DNA of 64,000 bases from Phycisphaerales bacterium (GTDB lineage: Bacteria > Planctomycetota > Phycisphaerae > Phycisphaerales > UBA1924), in the NCBI GenBank assembly GCA_028289195.1, contig JANQQR010000022.1, positions 1 to 64,000 on the forward strand, written 5' to 3'. The notes under the pieces are model-generated. The model was not told the DNA's origin. It searched no databases and saw only the letters and a list, made by a program, of their open reading frames with translations. A program made the position numbers and the translations under genes. Positions within the stretch are counted from its first letter, which is position 1. Each line of letters starts with the position of its first letter. Positions 20,991-29,801 of the stretch are shown here, piece after piece.

Positions 20991-21070
20991 CTCCCAACCC
21001 CAGGCGGCACGCGGGGTTCCGCTTCTTAGTTTGCCCTCTGTGCGGGTGGAGTCGAGGGTTTTCTCGGGCG
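20991..21070 (-). promoter_or_regulatory. Conserved promoter/leader module, copy A
   Basis: About 80 bases directly upstream of paralog 6. Bases 20991-21055 are identical to copy B at 22991. Reading on the minus strand, TCGACT is followed after 16 bases by CAAACT, a possible -35/-10 pair. Downstream, a hairpin (AACCCC pairing with GGGGTT) abuts the Shine-Dalgarno GGGAG. The central GCACAGAGGGCAAACT is identical in all three copies. Confidence 0.65.
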
Positions 21071-21232
21071 GAAACTGGAACTTTGCGTGTGATCCTGCCC
21101 CGCCCATGGGGGATTGGTGAGTCTCGCGAATCCGCGCCGGACAGGTCTGCTACGAAGGGGCCCCGAACGAACGCGAGCCGATCTGGCGCGTTCCTGCCAG
21201 TTGCTGTGCATCCGTGGTTCCGGGCGTGCGCG

Positions 21233-22981
21233 TCACTGGAAGTTCGCGAACCGGTCGGATGTCGGCAGGGGCCCGCCGACGACGCTCAGATCGATGAGCG
21301 GGCCGTGGTCGTCCGTCGCATCGCCGAACACGTAATCAGCGAAGATGCCCTGGAAATAGCATCCCGTCACGAGGTTCCCGCCTCCGGGAGCGGCGATCTG
21401 TGATGTCCGGACGCCTCTTCCGTTGTTGAATCCCCGGCACGCGACGACGTGGCAGCCCACCTGGACGTCCACGCCGATACTTATGTTCGAGGAAGTCGTG
21501 CACTCCTGCACGAGGGCGCCTGAATCGCGCACGACGATGCCGCTGCGACCGTTGTCGCTCGACGAGCATCGGAGGATCTGCGCGAATCCGGAGTTGTGGG
21601 CATCGACGTTGATCCCGTCAGTCGCGCTTCGCGTGACGATGCAATCGGTGATGCGCCCGGTGAACGCCGTCGCCTCGATTCCGTTGCGCTGATTGTCTTC
21701 ACACGTACACGACTCGATTCTCGAAGACCCTGTCGTCGTGATACCCTCGCGGCTGTTCTCTGATGACTCGCACTCGGACACCCGGCTACCGGTGCCCGTC
21801 GATATTCCCGCTTCATCGTTGTCGCGAGCGGTTGTCCGAGTCACGATTGAGGCATTCCCGATCGCCAAGCCGCGCCCGCCGTTCCCGGTGCTGAGAGATT
21901 CGGAGACCCTCGAATCCCCGCTCAGGACCACGCCCGACCCGCCGTTGCCCCGGCTGATCGCGGACTCGATCACGATTCCGCTGCCTCCCTGGAATCCGTC
22001 TTGAGCGTTTTCTAGTGCTACGCACCCGAGCAGCACACAATCGGAGAACACGGTGATGCCGTGGAAGCCGTTCGCCCTGGCAGAGCAGCTTTCGACGGTG
22101 CAACTGCTTCCCGTCGCGAACCCGTGGCGACTGTTGCTCTGGGCAGAGGATCCCAGGATGACGCATGCATCCCCAGCCACGACTCCGGAGCCCGAGATCA
22201 ACTCCCCGTTCGAAGAAGCGTTGCAGCCGATGACCGCGCTGCCGCTTCCGATTTGAATCCCGTCGTGGTCGTTTCGGGTGGATACAGATTCAACGACCAG
22301 ACTCTGCGCTCCGAGCCAAACGCCGTGCCCGTTGTTTTCGTCGATCACACACCCATCCACGATCGCTCGTTCGGTCGCGGTCAACCCCGGGCCCGCGTTC
22401 GAGTTGATCACGCTTCTGCGAATCGAACAATCGGATCCGAGCAAAGCTCCTCCGTTGCCGTTGTCTGTGATTGTGCACCTCTCCACGGAGAATCGAGATC
22501 CGGCGAACACCCCGTAGCCCGTGCAGCCGAGTACCGTGATGTTCTCAATGCTCCCGTGAGAGGACGTCGCCTGTGCGGAGACTCCGGTCTCAAACCCGAC
22601 GACGGAGCCGTTCATGACTGCCAGTCGTTGGAATCCCGGGGCCCCGACGGTAATACCGTCCATCGCTCCCGGCGTGCCCTGGAGGCGGTATCCGCTGAGG
22701 TCGATGGTGACGTCTTCGCTAGCGGTGATTTGAATCGCGTGTTTGCCCACCTCGCCGGCGATCTCACCCGTCAGGTAGTACGACCCCGGCGCATTGATGA
22801 CGTGCACCGCGAGGGCGCTGCCCGGGAGCGAATTCACATCCACACGCGGTTCGACCTGATCGAGCGTCTTGTACGTCGGCGCGACGGGCCCGGCCGGCGG
22901 GGCCAGGGGCCCGGCGAGAGCGGCGCCGACGACCGAAACAGCGAGTGCGACCGAGGCGCCGCAGCGTGCAGGGGTCTTCAT
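21233..22981 (-). CDS. Secreted right-handed beta-helix protein (paralog 7)
   Basis: 582 residues. Signal peptide ending AALAG, LAPPAGPVAPTYKTLDQVEPR-type N-terminal module, PGSYYLTGE, KHAIQI, a long helix with many serine- and cysteine-containing turns, and the tail DRFANFQ. The start at 22981 follows GGGAGA by 8 bases; the long upstream frame is the leader and unrelated sequence. Separated from paralog 6 by 251 bases, it is its own transcription unit with copy B of the shared leader. Confidence 0.85.
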   Translation of the reverse strand: MKTPARCGASVALAVSVVGAALAGPLAPPAGPVAPTYKTLDQVEPRVDVNSLPGSALAVHVINAPGSYYLTGEIAGEVGKHAIQITASEDVTIDLSGYRLQGTPGAMDGITVGAPGFQRLAVMNGSVVGFETGVSAQATSSHGSIENITVLGCTGYGVFAGSRFSVERCTITDNGNGGALLGSDCSIRRSVINSNAGPGLTATERAIVDGCVIDENNGHGVWLGAQSLVVESVSTRNDHDGIQIGSGSAVIGCNASSNGELISGSGVVAGDACVILGSSAQSNSRHGFATGSSCTVESCSARANGFHGITVFSDCVLLGCVALENAQDGFQGGSGIVIESAISRGNGGSGVVLSGDSRVSESLSTGNGGRGLAIGNASIVTRTTARDNDEAGISTGTGSRVSECESSENSREGITTTGSSRIESCTCEDNQRNGIEATAFTGRITDCIVTRSATDGINVDAHNSGFAQILRCSSSDNGRSGIVVRDSGALVQECTTSSNISIGVDVQVGCHVVACRGFNNGRGVRTSQIAAPGGGNLVTGCYFQGIFADYVFGDATDDHGPLIDLSVVGGPLPTSDRFANFQ

Positions 22982-23300
22982 CGCGGTGGTCTCCCAACCC
23001 CAGGCGGCACGCGGGGTTCCGCTTCTTAGTTTGCCCTCTGTGCGGGTGGAGTCGAATGGTTTTCGGAACCTGCGGGCCGAAATCCGGGCGACCCGAATCG
23101 ATTTCCCCGCTCGGCACGAGCTTGAGGCGGAGCGCAACGCCGCCCATCGGTTCCAACGGCGCGGCGGGCGGGCTGGAGCGGCGGCGACTCTCGGCTTGGC
23201 CCGAGTCACGCCGCCACGATGAGACATGCCATGAATGCAGCGAAGCGGAAGCTCGCGGTCTCGCTCCTGGTGACCTCCTCCGTGGCCGACCTCCCGGCGC
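22982..23300 (-). other. Intergenic region upstream of paralog 7
   Basis: 319 bases without a gene. The part next to paralog 7 is copy B of the shared leader (22991-23066). Beyond it I see only a diverged promoter-free region reaching the stop codon of paralog 8 at 23301. No terminator with a U-tract is visible after paralog 8. Confidence 0.5.
22991..23066 (-). promoter_or_regulatory. Conserved promoter/leader module, copy B
   Basis: Identical to copy A over 65 bases (22991-23055), although the adjacent coding sequences have diverged widely. It contains the same GCACAGAGGGCAAACT core and the AACCCC/GGGGTT hairpin touching GGGAG. Confidence 0.65.
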
Positions 23301-25244
23301 TCAGTACACGAGGTTCGCCGTGTCGACGTCGGCCAACGGGTCAACCGAAGTCGGATCCAGGTTGATGGCGTTCACGATGGGCCCCACCGTGTTGCCTACC
23401 GGGATGACGTGAGATGTCGAATTGTCCGAGGAGATCCTGTTGCCGATGACGACATTGTTCACGGAGAGCACCCAGATCCCGATGTCGTTGGATTTGACGT
23501 GATTCGACTCAACGAGAGAGCGTCCGGGGTTTACGCCATTGGCGAGGAAGATGCCGGCCCCGTTGGCGGTGTTCGCACCGTTCGCCATGCAGTTGTTGCG
23601 CTGGATCGTGCAGCCGCCGACTGCGAGGATGCCGTGGAAGTCGTTCGTGTTCGTGAGGCTGTCGGTGATCAGGCAATCGAAGCCCGCGTTGATCCCGCTC
23701 GAGCCGTTGTTGGTGGATGAGCAGACACGGACCGTGCAGTCGCGCGCGACCTGAATCCCGTCACTGCCACAGTTGCGTACGGTGCAGCGCTCGATCAGGC
23801 ATTCGTTGAGCGTTCTGATCCCATCGATGCCACAATCGGAGACGGTGCAGTCGAGCACGGTGCTGCCTGCGTTCGTATCGATCCCCGACGCCGAACCGCC
23901 GGCTACGAGGCACTGATGCACCGTCGAACTGCGACCCACGGAGATGCCGTCGCCGGAGTTTCCGTAGATTTGGCACCCGGCGACTCGTGAGTCATCGCCC
24001 CCGGCGAGCCCCGATGCGCCGTTGCTCGAAGCGGTGCAGTTGCTCGCGATCAGGCGCAGCCCGACGTCAGCGCCGGATTGGTCGTTGCTGTCGAGGTGCA
24101 GCCCATCGAGCACGCCGTAGAAAACCACGTCGACACCGTTGGCGCCCCAATCGCGGATCGTGCCGTTCTTGATCGTCGCCCAGAGCACGAGATTTGTGAC
24201 GTCGATGCCGTCGAGAGACCCCGGCACTCCGACCAGCGTGTGCCCGCCCAAGTCCACCTCGACCTCGCCGCTGTTGATCGTGATCCCGTTCGCTCCGGCC
24301 ACGCCGGTCAGCGTCCCGGCAACGGTCACCTTCGCGGGCCAGTCGATCGACTCGGGGATCTCCGAGAGCATCAGCTCGAGGTGGTTCCCGGCGCCGAAGC
24401 TGTAGTTGTCGGCGTTGTCCGAAACCACGTTGTCCGCCACGTGGCTTCCCGATCCGGTGATGCTCAAGCCCGTGGCGTTCTGAGTCACGTGATTGGCGCG
24501 AACGGCATTGCCCGCCCCAGTCATGCGGATTCCGGATCCCGAGTTGCCGTGCATGCCGCAATCCTCGATCCGCGTCTGGCCGATGCCGGACACGCCGTGC
24601 GAAGCGTTGTTTCGGAAGAGTGACTTGCAGACCATCGAGTCCGATCCGATCTGCAGGCCGATGCCCGAGTTGTTCTGAATGACACAGCGAGCCACGAGGG
24701 AGCCCGCTCCGACGATCATGGCGCTGTTGCTGGTCTGGATGGTGCAGTTGAGGGTGCTGAACCCCTCGCCGAGATTGAGGCCTTCGACAGTGCACTGCTC
24801 GACCAGGACGCTCTCTACATTCCCGCCCGTGACCGATGCGGCCGTGATGCCGAACTTGAAGTTGCTGATGACGCCGTTGCGGACGGTCAGCGAAGTCCCG
24901 GGGGCGCAGAAAATCCCGGTGTTCCCCGCATTGCTGCGCAGCGTGTAGCCCTGCAGGTCGATCGTCACATCGTCGGCCTGCACGCTGATCCCGTTCTTCG
25001 TCGTGAATGTGTCCGAGACGAGGAAGTACGAGCCGGGCTGGGAGATGACGAACTCTGCGTTGACGTTGCCGGGCGTTGTGTCCTGGGTGAGTGGGATGCG
25101 CGGCTCGACCTGATCGAGCGTCTTGTAGGTGGGCGCAACGGGTCCGCCCGGGGGAGCGAGCGGCCCGGCGAGGGCCGGGGCGGCGACACCGAGGAGCACA
25201 GCGAGCACGGCGAGTGCGCGACGACGACGACGATTGATCTGCAT
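23301..25244 (-). CDS. Secreted beta-helix protein, apparent tandem fusion (paralog 8)
   Basis: 647 residues with a signal peptide (GVAAPALAG), LAPPGGPVAPTYKTLDQVEPR-type module, PGSYFL and a first short beta-helix of ~300 residues. Near residue 300 the sequence shows a terminal-cap-like segment (GAGNHLELML, SIDWPAKV) followed by a second start module (NGITI, VDLGGHTLVGVPGSLDGID), a second helix, and the family tail DTANLVY. It therefore looks like two family members joined end to end. I start it at 25244 behind GGGAGA; the frame continues far upstream but runs antisense through argS. Copy C of the shared leader precedes it. Confidence 0.85.
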   Translation of the reverse strand: MQINRRRRRALAVLAVLLGVAAPALAGPLAPPGGPVAPTYKTLDQVEPRIPLTQDTTPGNVNAEFVISQPGSYFLVSDTFTTKNGISVQADDVTIDLQGYTLRSNAGNTGIFCAPGTSLTVRNGVISNFKFGITAASVTGGNVESVLVEQCTVEGLNLGEGFSTLNCTIQTSNSAMIVGAGSLVARCVIQNNSGIGLQIGSDSMVCKSLFRNNASHGVSGIGQTRIEDCGMHGNSGSGIRMTGAGNAVRANHVTQNATGLSITGSGSHVADNVVSDNADNYSFGAGNHLELMLSEIPESIDWPAKVTVAGTLTGVAGANGITINSGEVEVDLGGHTLVGVPGSLDGIDVTNLVLWATIKNGTIRDWGANGVDVVFYGVLDGLHLDSNDQSGADVGLRLIASNCTASSNGASGLAGGDDSRVAGCQIYGNSGDGISVGRSSTVHQCLVAGGSASGIDTNAGSTVLDCTVSDCGIDGIRTLNECLIERCTVRNCGSDGIQVARDCTVRVCSSTNNGSSGINAGFDCLITDSLTNTNDFHGILAVGGCTIQRNNCMANGANTANGAGIFLANGVNPGRSLVESNHVKSNDIGIWVLSVNNVVIGNRISSDNSTSHVIPVGNTVGPIVNAINLDPTSVDPLADVDTANLVY

Positions 25245-25253
25245 GGATCGGAT

Positions 25254-25333
25254 CTCCCAACCCCGAGCGGCATGCCGGGTATCGCGGTTCAGTTTGCCCT
25301 CTGTGCGGGTGGAGTCGAGGGTTTTCTCGGGCG
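25254..25333 (-). promoter_or_regulatory. Conserved promoter/leader module, copy C
   Basis: Same length and arrangement as copies A and B, with changes mainly in the 3' half. The core GCACAGAGGGCAAACT, the ACCC/GGGT stem and the adjacent GGGAG are kept, while the inside of the hairpin differs (GGCATGCC). It lies between paralog 8 and the divergent argS. Confidence 0.6.
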
Positions 25334-25355
25334 AGAGCGGCGAAAAGCGAGCGGC

Positions 25356-25361
25356 TACACT
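25356..25361 (+). promoter_or_regulatory. -10 element of a probable leaderless argS transcript
   Basis: TACACT, identical to the 23S rRNA -10, lies 9 bases before the argS ATG, and no Shine-Dalgarno is present. Initiation would fall about 3 bases before the start codon. No convincing -35 is visible. Confidence 0.5.
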
Positions 25362-25370
25362 CGCTGCCCC

Positions 25371-27248
25371 ATGACGACCGCCGCCCCCGCTGACCCGATC
25401 GCCCTGCTGGATGAGAGACTGCTCGACGCGCTGCAGCGTGCGCTGGGCGCTGACCTTCCCGAGGGAGCCCAGACGCTGCTGTCCCCCTCGCGCAACCCGG
25501 AGTTCGGGGACTTCCAGAGCAACTGCGCGATGCCGCTGGCCAAGCGCCTGGGCACCAAGCCCCGGGACCTGGCGCAGAAGGTGGTCGATGCGCTGGAGGT
25601 CGACGACATCAGCGAGGCGCCGACGATCGCGGGGCCGGGGTTCATCAACTTCCGCCTGAAGTCCGACGCGCTGGGCGCGGCGCTCGACGGGCTCGACTCG
25701 CCGGTGCTGGGGATCGACCCGCCGACCGACGCGGAGCGCGAGACGCTGGTGGTCGATCTGTGCGGCGTGAACCTCGCCAAGCAGATGCACGTGGGCCACC
25801 TGCGCGCGACTGTGATCGGCGATGCGCTGGCGCGCCTGTGGTCGCGCCTCGGGCACACGGTGCACCGCCAGAACCACTTCGGCGACTGGGGCCTGCCGAT
25901 CGCGATGGTGACGGCGGCGGTGAAGCGCAGGAGCGAGGCCGGCGAACTGAAGATCGCGGACCTGGGCCTTGCGGATCTCGAGGTCATCTACAGGGAATCG
26001 CAGGCGCTGTGCGCCGCGGACGAGCGAGGGCTGAAGGCCGTCGAGCGCTTCGGGCTGGGGCCCAAGGCGCGGGCGGAGCTCGAGGAGCAGGTGTTCGGTG
26101 CGCGTGAGGAGATGGCGCGTGCCAAGGAGGCGCTGGTTGCGCTGCAGGCGCACGACCCCGAGTACGTGCGGGTGTGGGAGGCGATCAGCCGCATCACGCT
26201 GGACTCGTGCTTCGAGGTGTGTGCGCGCCTGCAGGCGGACGTCACCGAGGCGGCGACCGCCGGCGAATCAACCTACGCCGAGGAGCTTGCGCCGATGGTG
26301 CAGGACCTCGTGGATCGCGGGGTGGCGGTCGAGGACGACGGGGCGCTGATCATCGACCTGAAGGACCAGGGCATCAAGGAGCCGGTGCTGATCCGCAAGC
26401 GCGACGGGGGGTTCCTCTACGCCACGACCGACGTGGCGGGCATCCGGCGCCGGGTGCAGACACTGGGGGGCACGAGGCTGGTGTACGCCGTCGATGCGCG
26501 CCAGGGGCTGCACTTCAAGCAGGTGTTCGCCGGGGCCCGCAAGGCGGGCTACGCGGCGCTGCCGGACGGTCGCGAGGCCGTGATGCAGCACGCGATGTTC
26601 GGCACGGTGCTCGGGGAGGACGGCACGCCGTTCAAGACGCGCTCGGGGGACAACGTGCGCCTGAGCGATCTGCTGGACGAGGCGGTGGCGCGGGCCGAGC
26701 GCGTGGTCGAGGAGAAGAACCCGCAGCTCTCGCCCGGGGAGCGGCGCGAGGTCGCCGAGGCCGTGGGTATCGGGGCGATCAAGTACGCGGATCTCTCCAG
26801 CGATCGCATAAAGGACTACGTGTTCAGCTTCGACCGGATGCTGGCATTCGAGGGGAACACCGGGCCGTATTTGCAGTACGCGCTGGTGCGTGTGCGTTCG
26901 ATCCTGCGCAAGGCGAGGGACGAATCGGGGATCGACGTCGATCGGCTGGAGGGCGGCGGCCGGCCGTCGTTCGCGATCGCGTCTTCGGAAGAGAAGACGC
27001 TTGCGCTCGAGCTGCTGAAGTACCCGTCGGTGGTGCGCGGCGCCGCTGAAGCGTGCGAGCCCCACCGCTTGTGCGTGTACCTGTTCGAGCTGTCGACGGC
27101 GTTCAACTCGTTCTTCAGCGCGTGCCCGGTTCTGAAGGCCGACGACGAAGCGACACGCTGGTCACGTCTGCGCCTGGTGCGCCTGACCGGGCGTGTGCTC
27201 GCCGATGGCCTGGAATCGCTGGGGATCCGGGCCCTCGAGCGGATGTAG
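25371..27248 (+). CDS. argS: Arginine--tRNA ligase
   Basis: A 625-residue class I aminoacyl-tRNA synthetase, cytoplasmic, charging tRNA-Arg. The HIGH motif is HVGHL at 140-144 inside the typical ArgS context KQMHVGHLRATVIGDALARL, and the FGDWG block follows. As in most ArgS proteins there is no canonical KMSK; FKTRSGDNVRLSDLL occupies that site. The N-terminal tRNA-recognition (Arg_S) domain and C-terminal DALR anticodon domain are present. I start at ATG 25371 because the sequence upstream belongs to the divergent leader; this gives a likely leaderless mRNA. Confidence 0.96.
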   Translation: MTTAAPADPIALLDERLLDALQRALGADLPEGAQTLLSPSRNPEFGDFQSNCAMPLAKRLGTKPRDLAQKVVDALEVDDISEAPTIAGPGFINFRLKSDALGAALDGLDSPVLGIDPPTDAERETLVVDLCGVNLAKQMHVGHLRATVIGDALARLWSRLGHTVHRQNHFGDWGLPIAMVTAAVKRRSEAGELKIADLGLADLEVIYRESQALCAADERGLKAVERFGLGPKARAELEEQVFGAREEMARAKEALVALQAHDPEYVRVWEAISRITLDSCFEVCARLQADVTEAATAGESTYAEELAPMVQDLVDRGVAVEDDGALIIDLKDQGIKEPVLIRKRDGGFLYATTDVAGIRRRVQTLGGTRLVYAVDARQGLHFKQVFAGARKAGYAALPDGREAVMQHAMFGTVLGEDGTPFKTRSGDNVRLSDLLDEAVARAERVVEEKNPQLSPGERREVAEAVGIGAIKYADLSSDRIKDYVFSFDRMLAFEGNTGPYLQYALVRVRSILRKARDESGIDVDRLEGGGRPSFAIASSEEKTLALELLKYPSVVRGAAEACEPHRLCVYLFELSTAFNSFFSACPVLKADDEATRWSRLRLVRLTGRVLADGLESLGIRALERM

Positions 27249-27254
27249 TCGGGC

Positions 27255-27282
27255 GCGTCCCGGGGCCCCGGGCGCGGGTTTT
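27255..27282 (+). terminator. Terminator after argS
   Basis: A GC-rich palindrome (CCCGGGGCCCCGGG flanked by GCG and CGC) lies 7 bases past the argS stop, followed by GGGTTTT. It is a plausible intrinsic terminator, although the T-run is short. Confidence 0.5.
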
Positions 27283-27311
27283 GCGCGGGCGTTTCGGGGT
27301 GTCCGGGAAAG

Positions 27312-27324
27312 TGTGGATTCCACA
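27312..27324. promoter_or_regulatory. Short palindrome upstream of the dockerin gene
   Basis: TGTGGA and TCCACA form a perfect 6-bp inverted repeat around a single base about 90 bases before the next start codon. It could be an operator; nothing else supports this. Confidence 0.2.
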
Positions 27325-27416
27325 ACGATTGTTCTTGCAACTATCGGATCAGGGGTCACAATTGGGTTGCAGGGTTGGGTGTGACTCGCATTCGCACCCC
27401 CTTCGGAGGCTTCGAA

Positions 27417-29609
27417 ATGAAGACCCGGAACCCTGCATCGTTTGTTTTTGGCGATCGGATCACGCGGCTGGCGCTGGGGGGCGCGGCCGTAGTTCTGTGC
27501 GCCGGGAGCGCGCTGGCGCAGCCCACCTGGGTCGTGTCGAACGCCGGCCTGTACCTGGAGGTCAACGCGTTCGCCAACGACCTCAGCAACGACTTCACTC
27601 CCCAGGATCCGCTGGGGGTGGGTGTCGTGGCCACGAACGCCGCCAATGCGTTTGTCGCGGGGTTCGGCGGGGCGAGCTACGGCAATCGCGTGATCGCCTA
27701 CGCCAACGACAAGAACTCGTTCGTCAGTCCGCAGTCGTTCGTGACGAGCGTTGGCCTGGCCGAGGTGATCGTCGACGGCGACGGGACGATGGAGGTCGAG
27801 CTGCGCTGGCGGATCCTGGTGGACGAGCACTGCTTTGCGCCCGACGAGTTCGAGGCGACCGGCGACGCGATGCTCCGCCCGTTCCCGGGGAATCTCGACA
27901 CGTTCATCGAGCTGGACACGGCCGGAGTGCCGGTGAACACGCCGCTGATCATCTACTACTCGTGGGACGCGAGCGCTCGGGGATTCGCCGACTTCGAGCC
28001 CCCGGGCTCGTTCGCGCCGCCCCCGGACTACTCGCGCGCCGACGAGTGCCTGCTGGCGATCGACGGCGCCGATCAGATCGGCGGGCAGCTGAACTTCGAC
28101 ATCGTCCAGCCCGTGCAGTCGGCGAACTTCACGCTGACGAATCAGGCGGGGCAGTTCAATATCGTCGCGGGACAGAAGGTCCAGATCGACGTGTCGGGGA
28201 TCGTGGAAGCCGGGATGTTCAGCCAGGGCAAGGGCGTGCTGCTCGCTGAAGACGCCAGCAGCGCGATCTTCGAGGGGCGCATCCGCCTCAGCACCGGCAC
28301 GCCCCCGATCCCGACCCCGGCGAGCGCCGGCGGGCTGCAGACGCTCCAGGCTCCGGCGATCATGGACTTCTCGGTCGACATCGGCGGCGACGCCGAACTG
28401 AGCGAGCTCCCGGGGCCGCCGACCGAGGCGATCGAGGTGTTCGATCCGGGCGACGTGTACGGCTTCAGCGCCGTGGCGCTGCCCCCGGGCGGGGCCGACG
28501 GCTACCGCAACGACGCGGGGCTGTTCTCGTTCTTCGACCCGTTCCCGACGCCCATGGTGCCCGGATCGCAGGCGCCGATCTGCGCGGGCCCGCTGCCTCC
28601 GGGTCTGTTCGAGCAGTTCTTCGATCTCGACGGGCACGACGCGATCAGCTTCCCGCTCGATCAGTTCGTGGATCCCATCGCGCCGCTGCCGGGACCGCTC
28701 GGTGTGTTTCCGGGCGCGCCGTGCATCTTCGGGGCGGGCCATCTGATGGTGTCGTTCGAGGATGATCGCGGGCGCGCGTACAACGACTGCGACATCCCGA
28801 ACAACTCGCTGAGCCCGCGGGGCCTGCTGCACGGCGATTCGGTGAACCGCGACGAGCTGTTCGGCGTCGATATCGTCCCGCTGGTCCCTGCGCCCCCGCT
28901 GCTGCTCTACCCGATCGCCGACGAGCGCGAGATCCACATCAGCATGGCGCCGACGCCCGACCTCGGCGTGAACGACATCGACGACGATGTCGACTCGATC
29001 GACATCCCGCGCGACCCGCAGCTGTGCGACCACCTGCTTTTCAGCGTTGACCACGAGGCGCCGTTCGTCGATCCGACCAACGGCCTGCTCATGGAGCCGG
29101 GCGCGATCTACCTGAAGGAGCCGGGGTTCCCGATCCGCAAGGTGATCGACCCGCAGATCCACCTGGGGCTCGCGCCCGAGATCGACATCGCCGATTTCGA
29201 GTTCGTCTGGCTGCTGGACACCATCAACGGCACCAACGTCGATTCACTCGCGCTGGTGTTCGCGGTGCACCTGGACAACCCGGCGACGCCCGGTGATGAA
29301 AGCGGCGGGCTGAACCCGCGCCGGCTGTACGCCTCGTTCCTGAACGGCTCGTCGTTCGAACTCATGACGGGGCTGATGCCCGACGTGGTCGACGGCGTGA
29401 CGGCGTACTTCCGCTCGCTGGCGCCTTCGGGGACGGTGTGCTGCCTCGGCGACGCCGACGGCGACAAGGACGTGGATTTCCAGGACATCACCGCGGTGCT
29501 CAGCGGCTGGGGGACCAACGGGCCCCTCGGCGACGCCAACTGCGACGGCATCGTGAACTTCGCCGACGTGACGGCGGTGCTGAGCGCGTTCGGCACGATG
29601 TGCCCCTAG
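27417..29609 (+). CDS. Secreted protein with C-terminal dockerin repeats
   Basis: 730 residues. Signal peptide ending GSALAQ, then an Asp/Pro/Phe-rich body rich in beta structure whose family I do not recognise. The last ~52 residues hold two type I dockerin-like repeats (GDADGDKDVDFQDIT and GDANCDGIVNFADVT, each with the DxDxD calcium loop and a trailing AVLSxWG or AVLSAFG helix). Such tails are very common in Phycisphaerae exported proteins, usually without known cohesins, so they may anchor or retain the protein by another route. CGGAGG supports the ATG at 27417. Confidence 0.82.
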   Translation: MKTRNPASFVFGDRITRLALGGAAVVLCAGSALAQPTWVVSNAGLYLEVNAFANDLSNDFTPQDPLGVGVVATNAANAFVAGFGGASYGNRVIAYANDKNSFVSPQSFVTSVGLAEVIVDGDGTMEVELRWRILVDEHCFAPDEFEATGDAMLRPFPGNLDTFIELDTAGVPVNTPLIIYYSWDASARGFADFEPPGSFAPPPDYSRADECLLAIDGADQIGGQLNFDIVQPVQSANFTLTNQAGQFNIVAGQKVQIDVSGIVEAGMFSQGKGVLLAEDASSAIFEGRIRLSTGTPPIPTPASAGGLQTLQAPAIMDFSVDIGGDAELSELPGPPTEAIEVFDPGDVYGFSAVALPPGGADGYRNDAGLFSFFDPFPTPMVPGSQAPICAGPLPPGLFEQFFDLDGHDAISFPLDQFVDPIAPLPGPLGVFPGAPCIFGAGHLMVSFEDDRGRAYNDCDIPNNSLSPRGLLHGDSVNRDELFGVDIVPLVPAPPLLLYPIADEREIHISMAPTPDLGVNDIDDDVDSIDIPRDPQLCDHLLFSVDHEAPFVDPTNGLLMEPGAIYLKEPGFPIRKVIDPQIHLGLAPEIDIADFEFVWLLDTINGTNVDSLALVFAVHLDNPATPGDESGGLNPRRLYASFLNGSSFELMTGLMPDVVDGVTAYFRSLAPSGTVCCLGDADGDKDVDFQDITAVLSGWGTNGPLGDANCDGIVNFADVTAVLSAFGTMCP

Positions 29610-29801
29610 GGGCGGACCAGGTCTGGGCCGAGGCCTTCCGGCTCATCTGTTCCGGCGTGGCCCTGGGTGGAGGAGCCCGGGGTCGCGTCGCGCGCTCAGG
29701 TCAACGCTCGCACTGGCAACGGCCCGAGTCTGTGGCATAGTTCATTCCGGTGGGTTGCGCCGGTGACGGCGCCCGGGTCCGGTGGGACAGGAGAGAGATC
29801 G

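Noticed and set aside
20991..21070. c-di-GMP riboswitch (GEMM-I) suggested by GCACAGAGGGCAAAC
   Set aside because: Only the first segment resembles the GEMM start; the GNRA loop, the GACGCAAAGCC and the CCTAAG parts are missing. Kept only as a conserved leader of unknown type.
12011..25244. CRISPR-like or satellite-like repeats suggested by recurring DNA words (such as repeated cgttgccg)
   Set aside because: The repeats have irregular spacing, lie inside open coding frames and encode beta-helix coils with Cys/Asn/Gly turns. They are protein-coding repeats.
27417..29609. Cellulosome system suggested by dockerin repeats
   Set aside because: No cohesin or scaffoldin is in the window, and such tails in Phycisphaerae usually occur without them, so a cellulosome is not supported.
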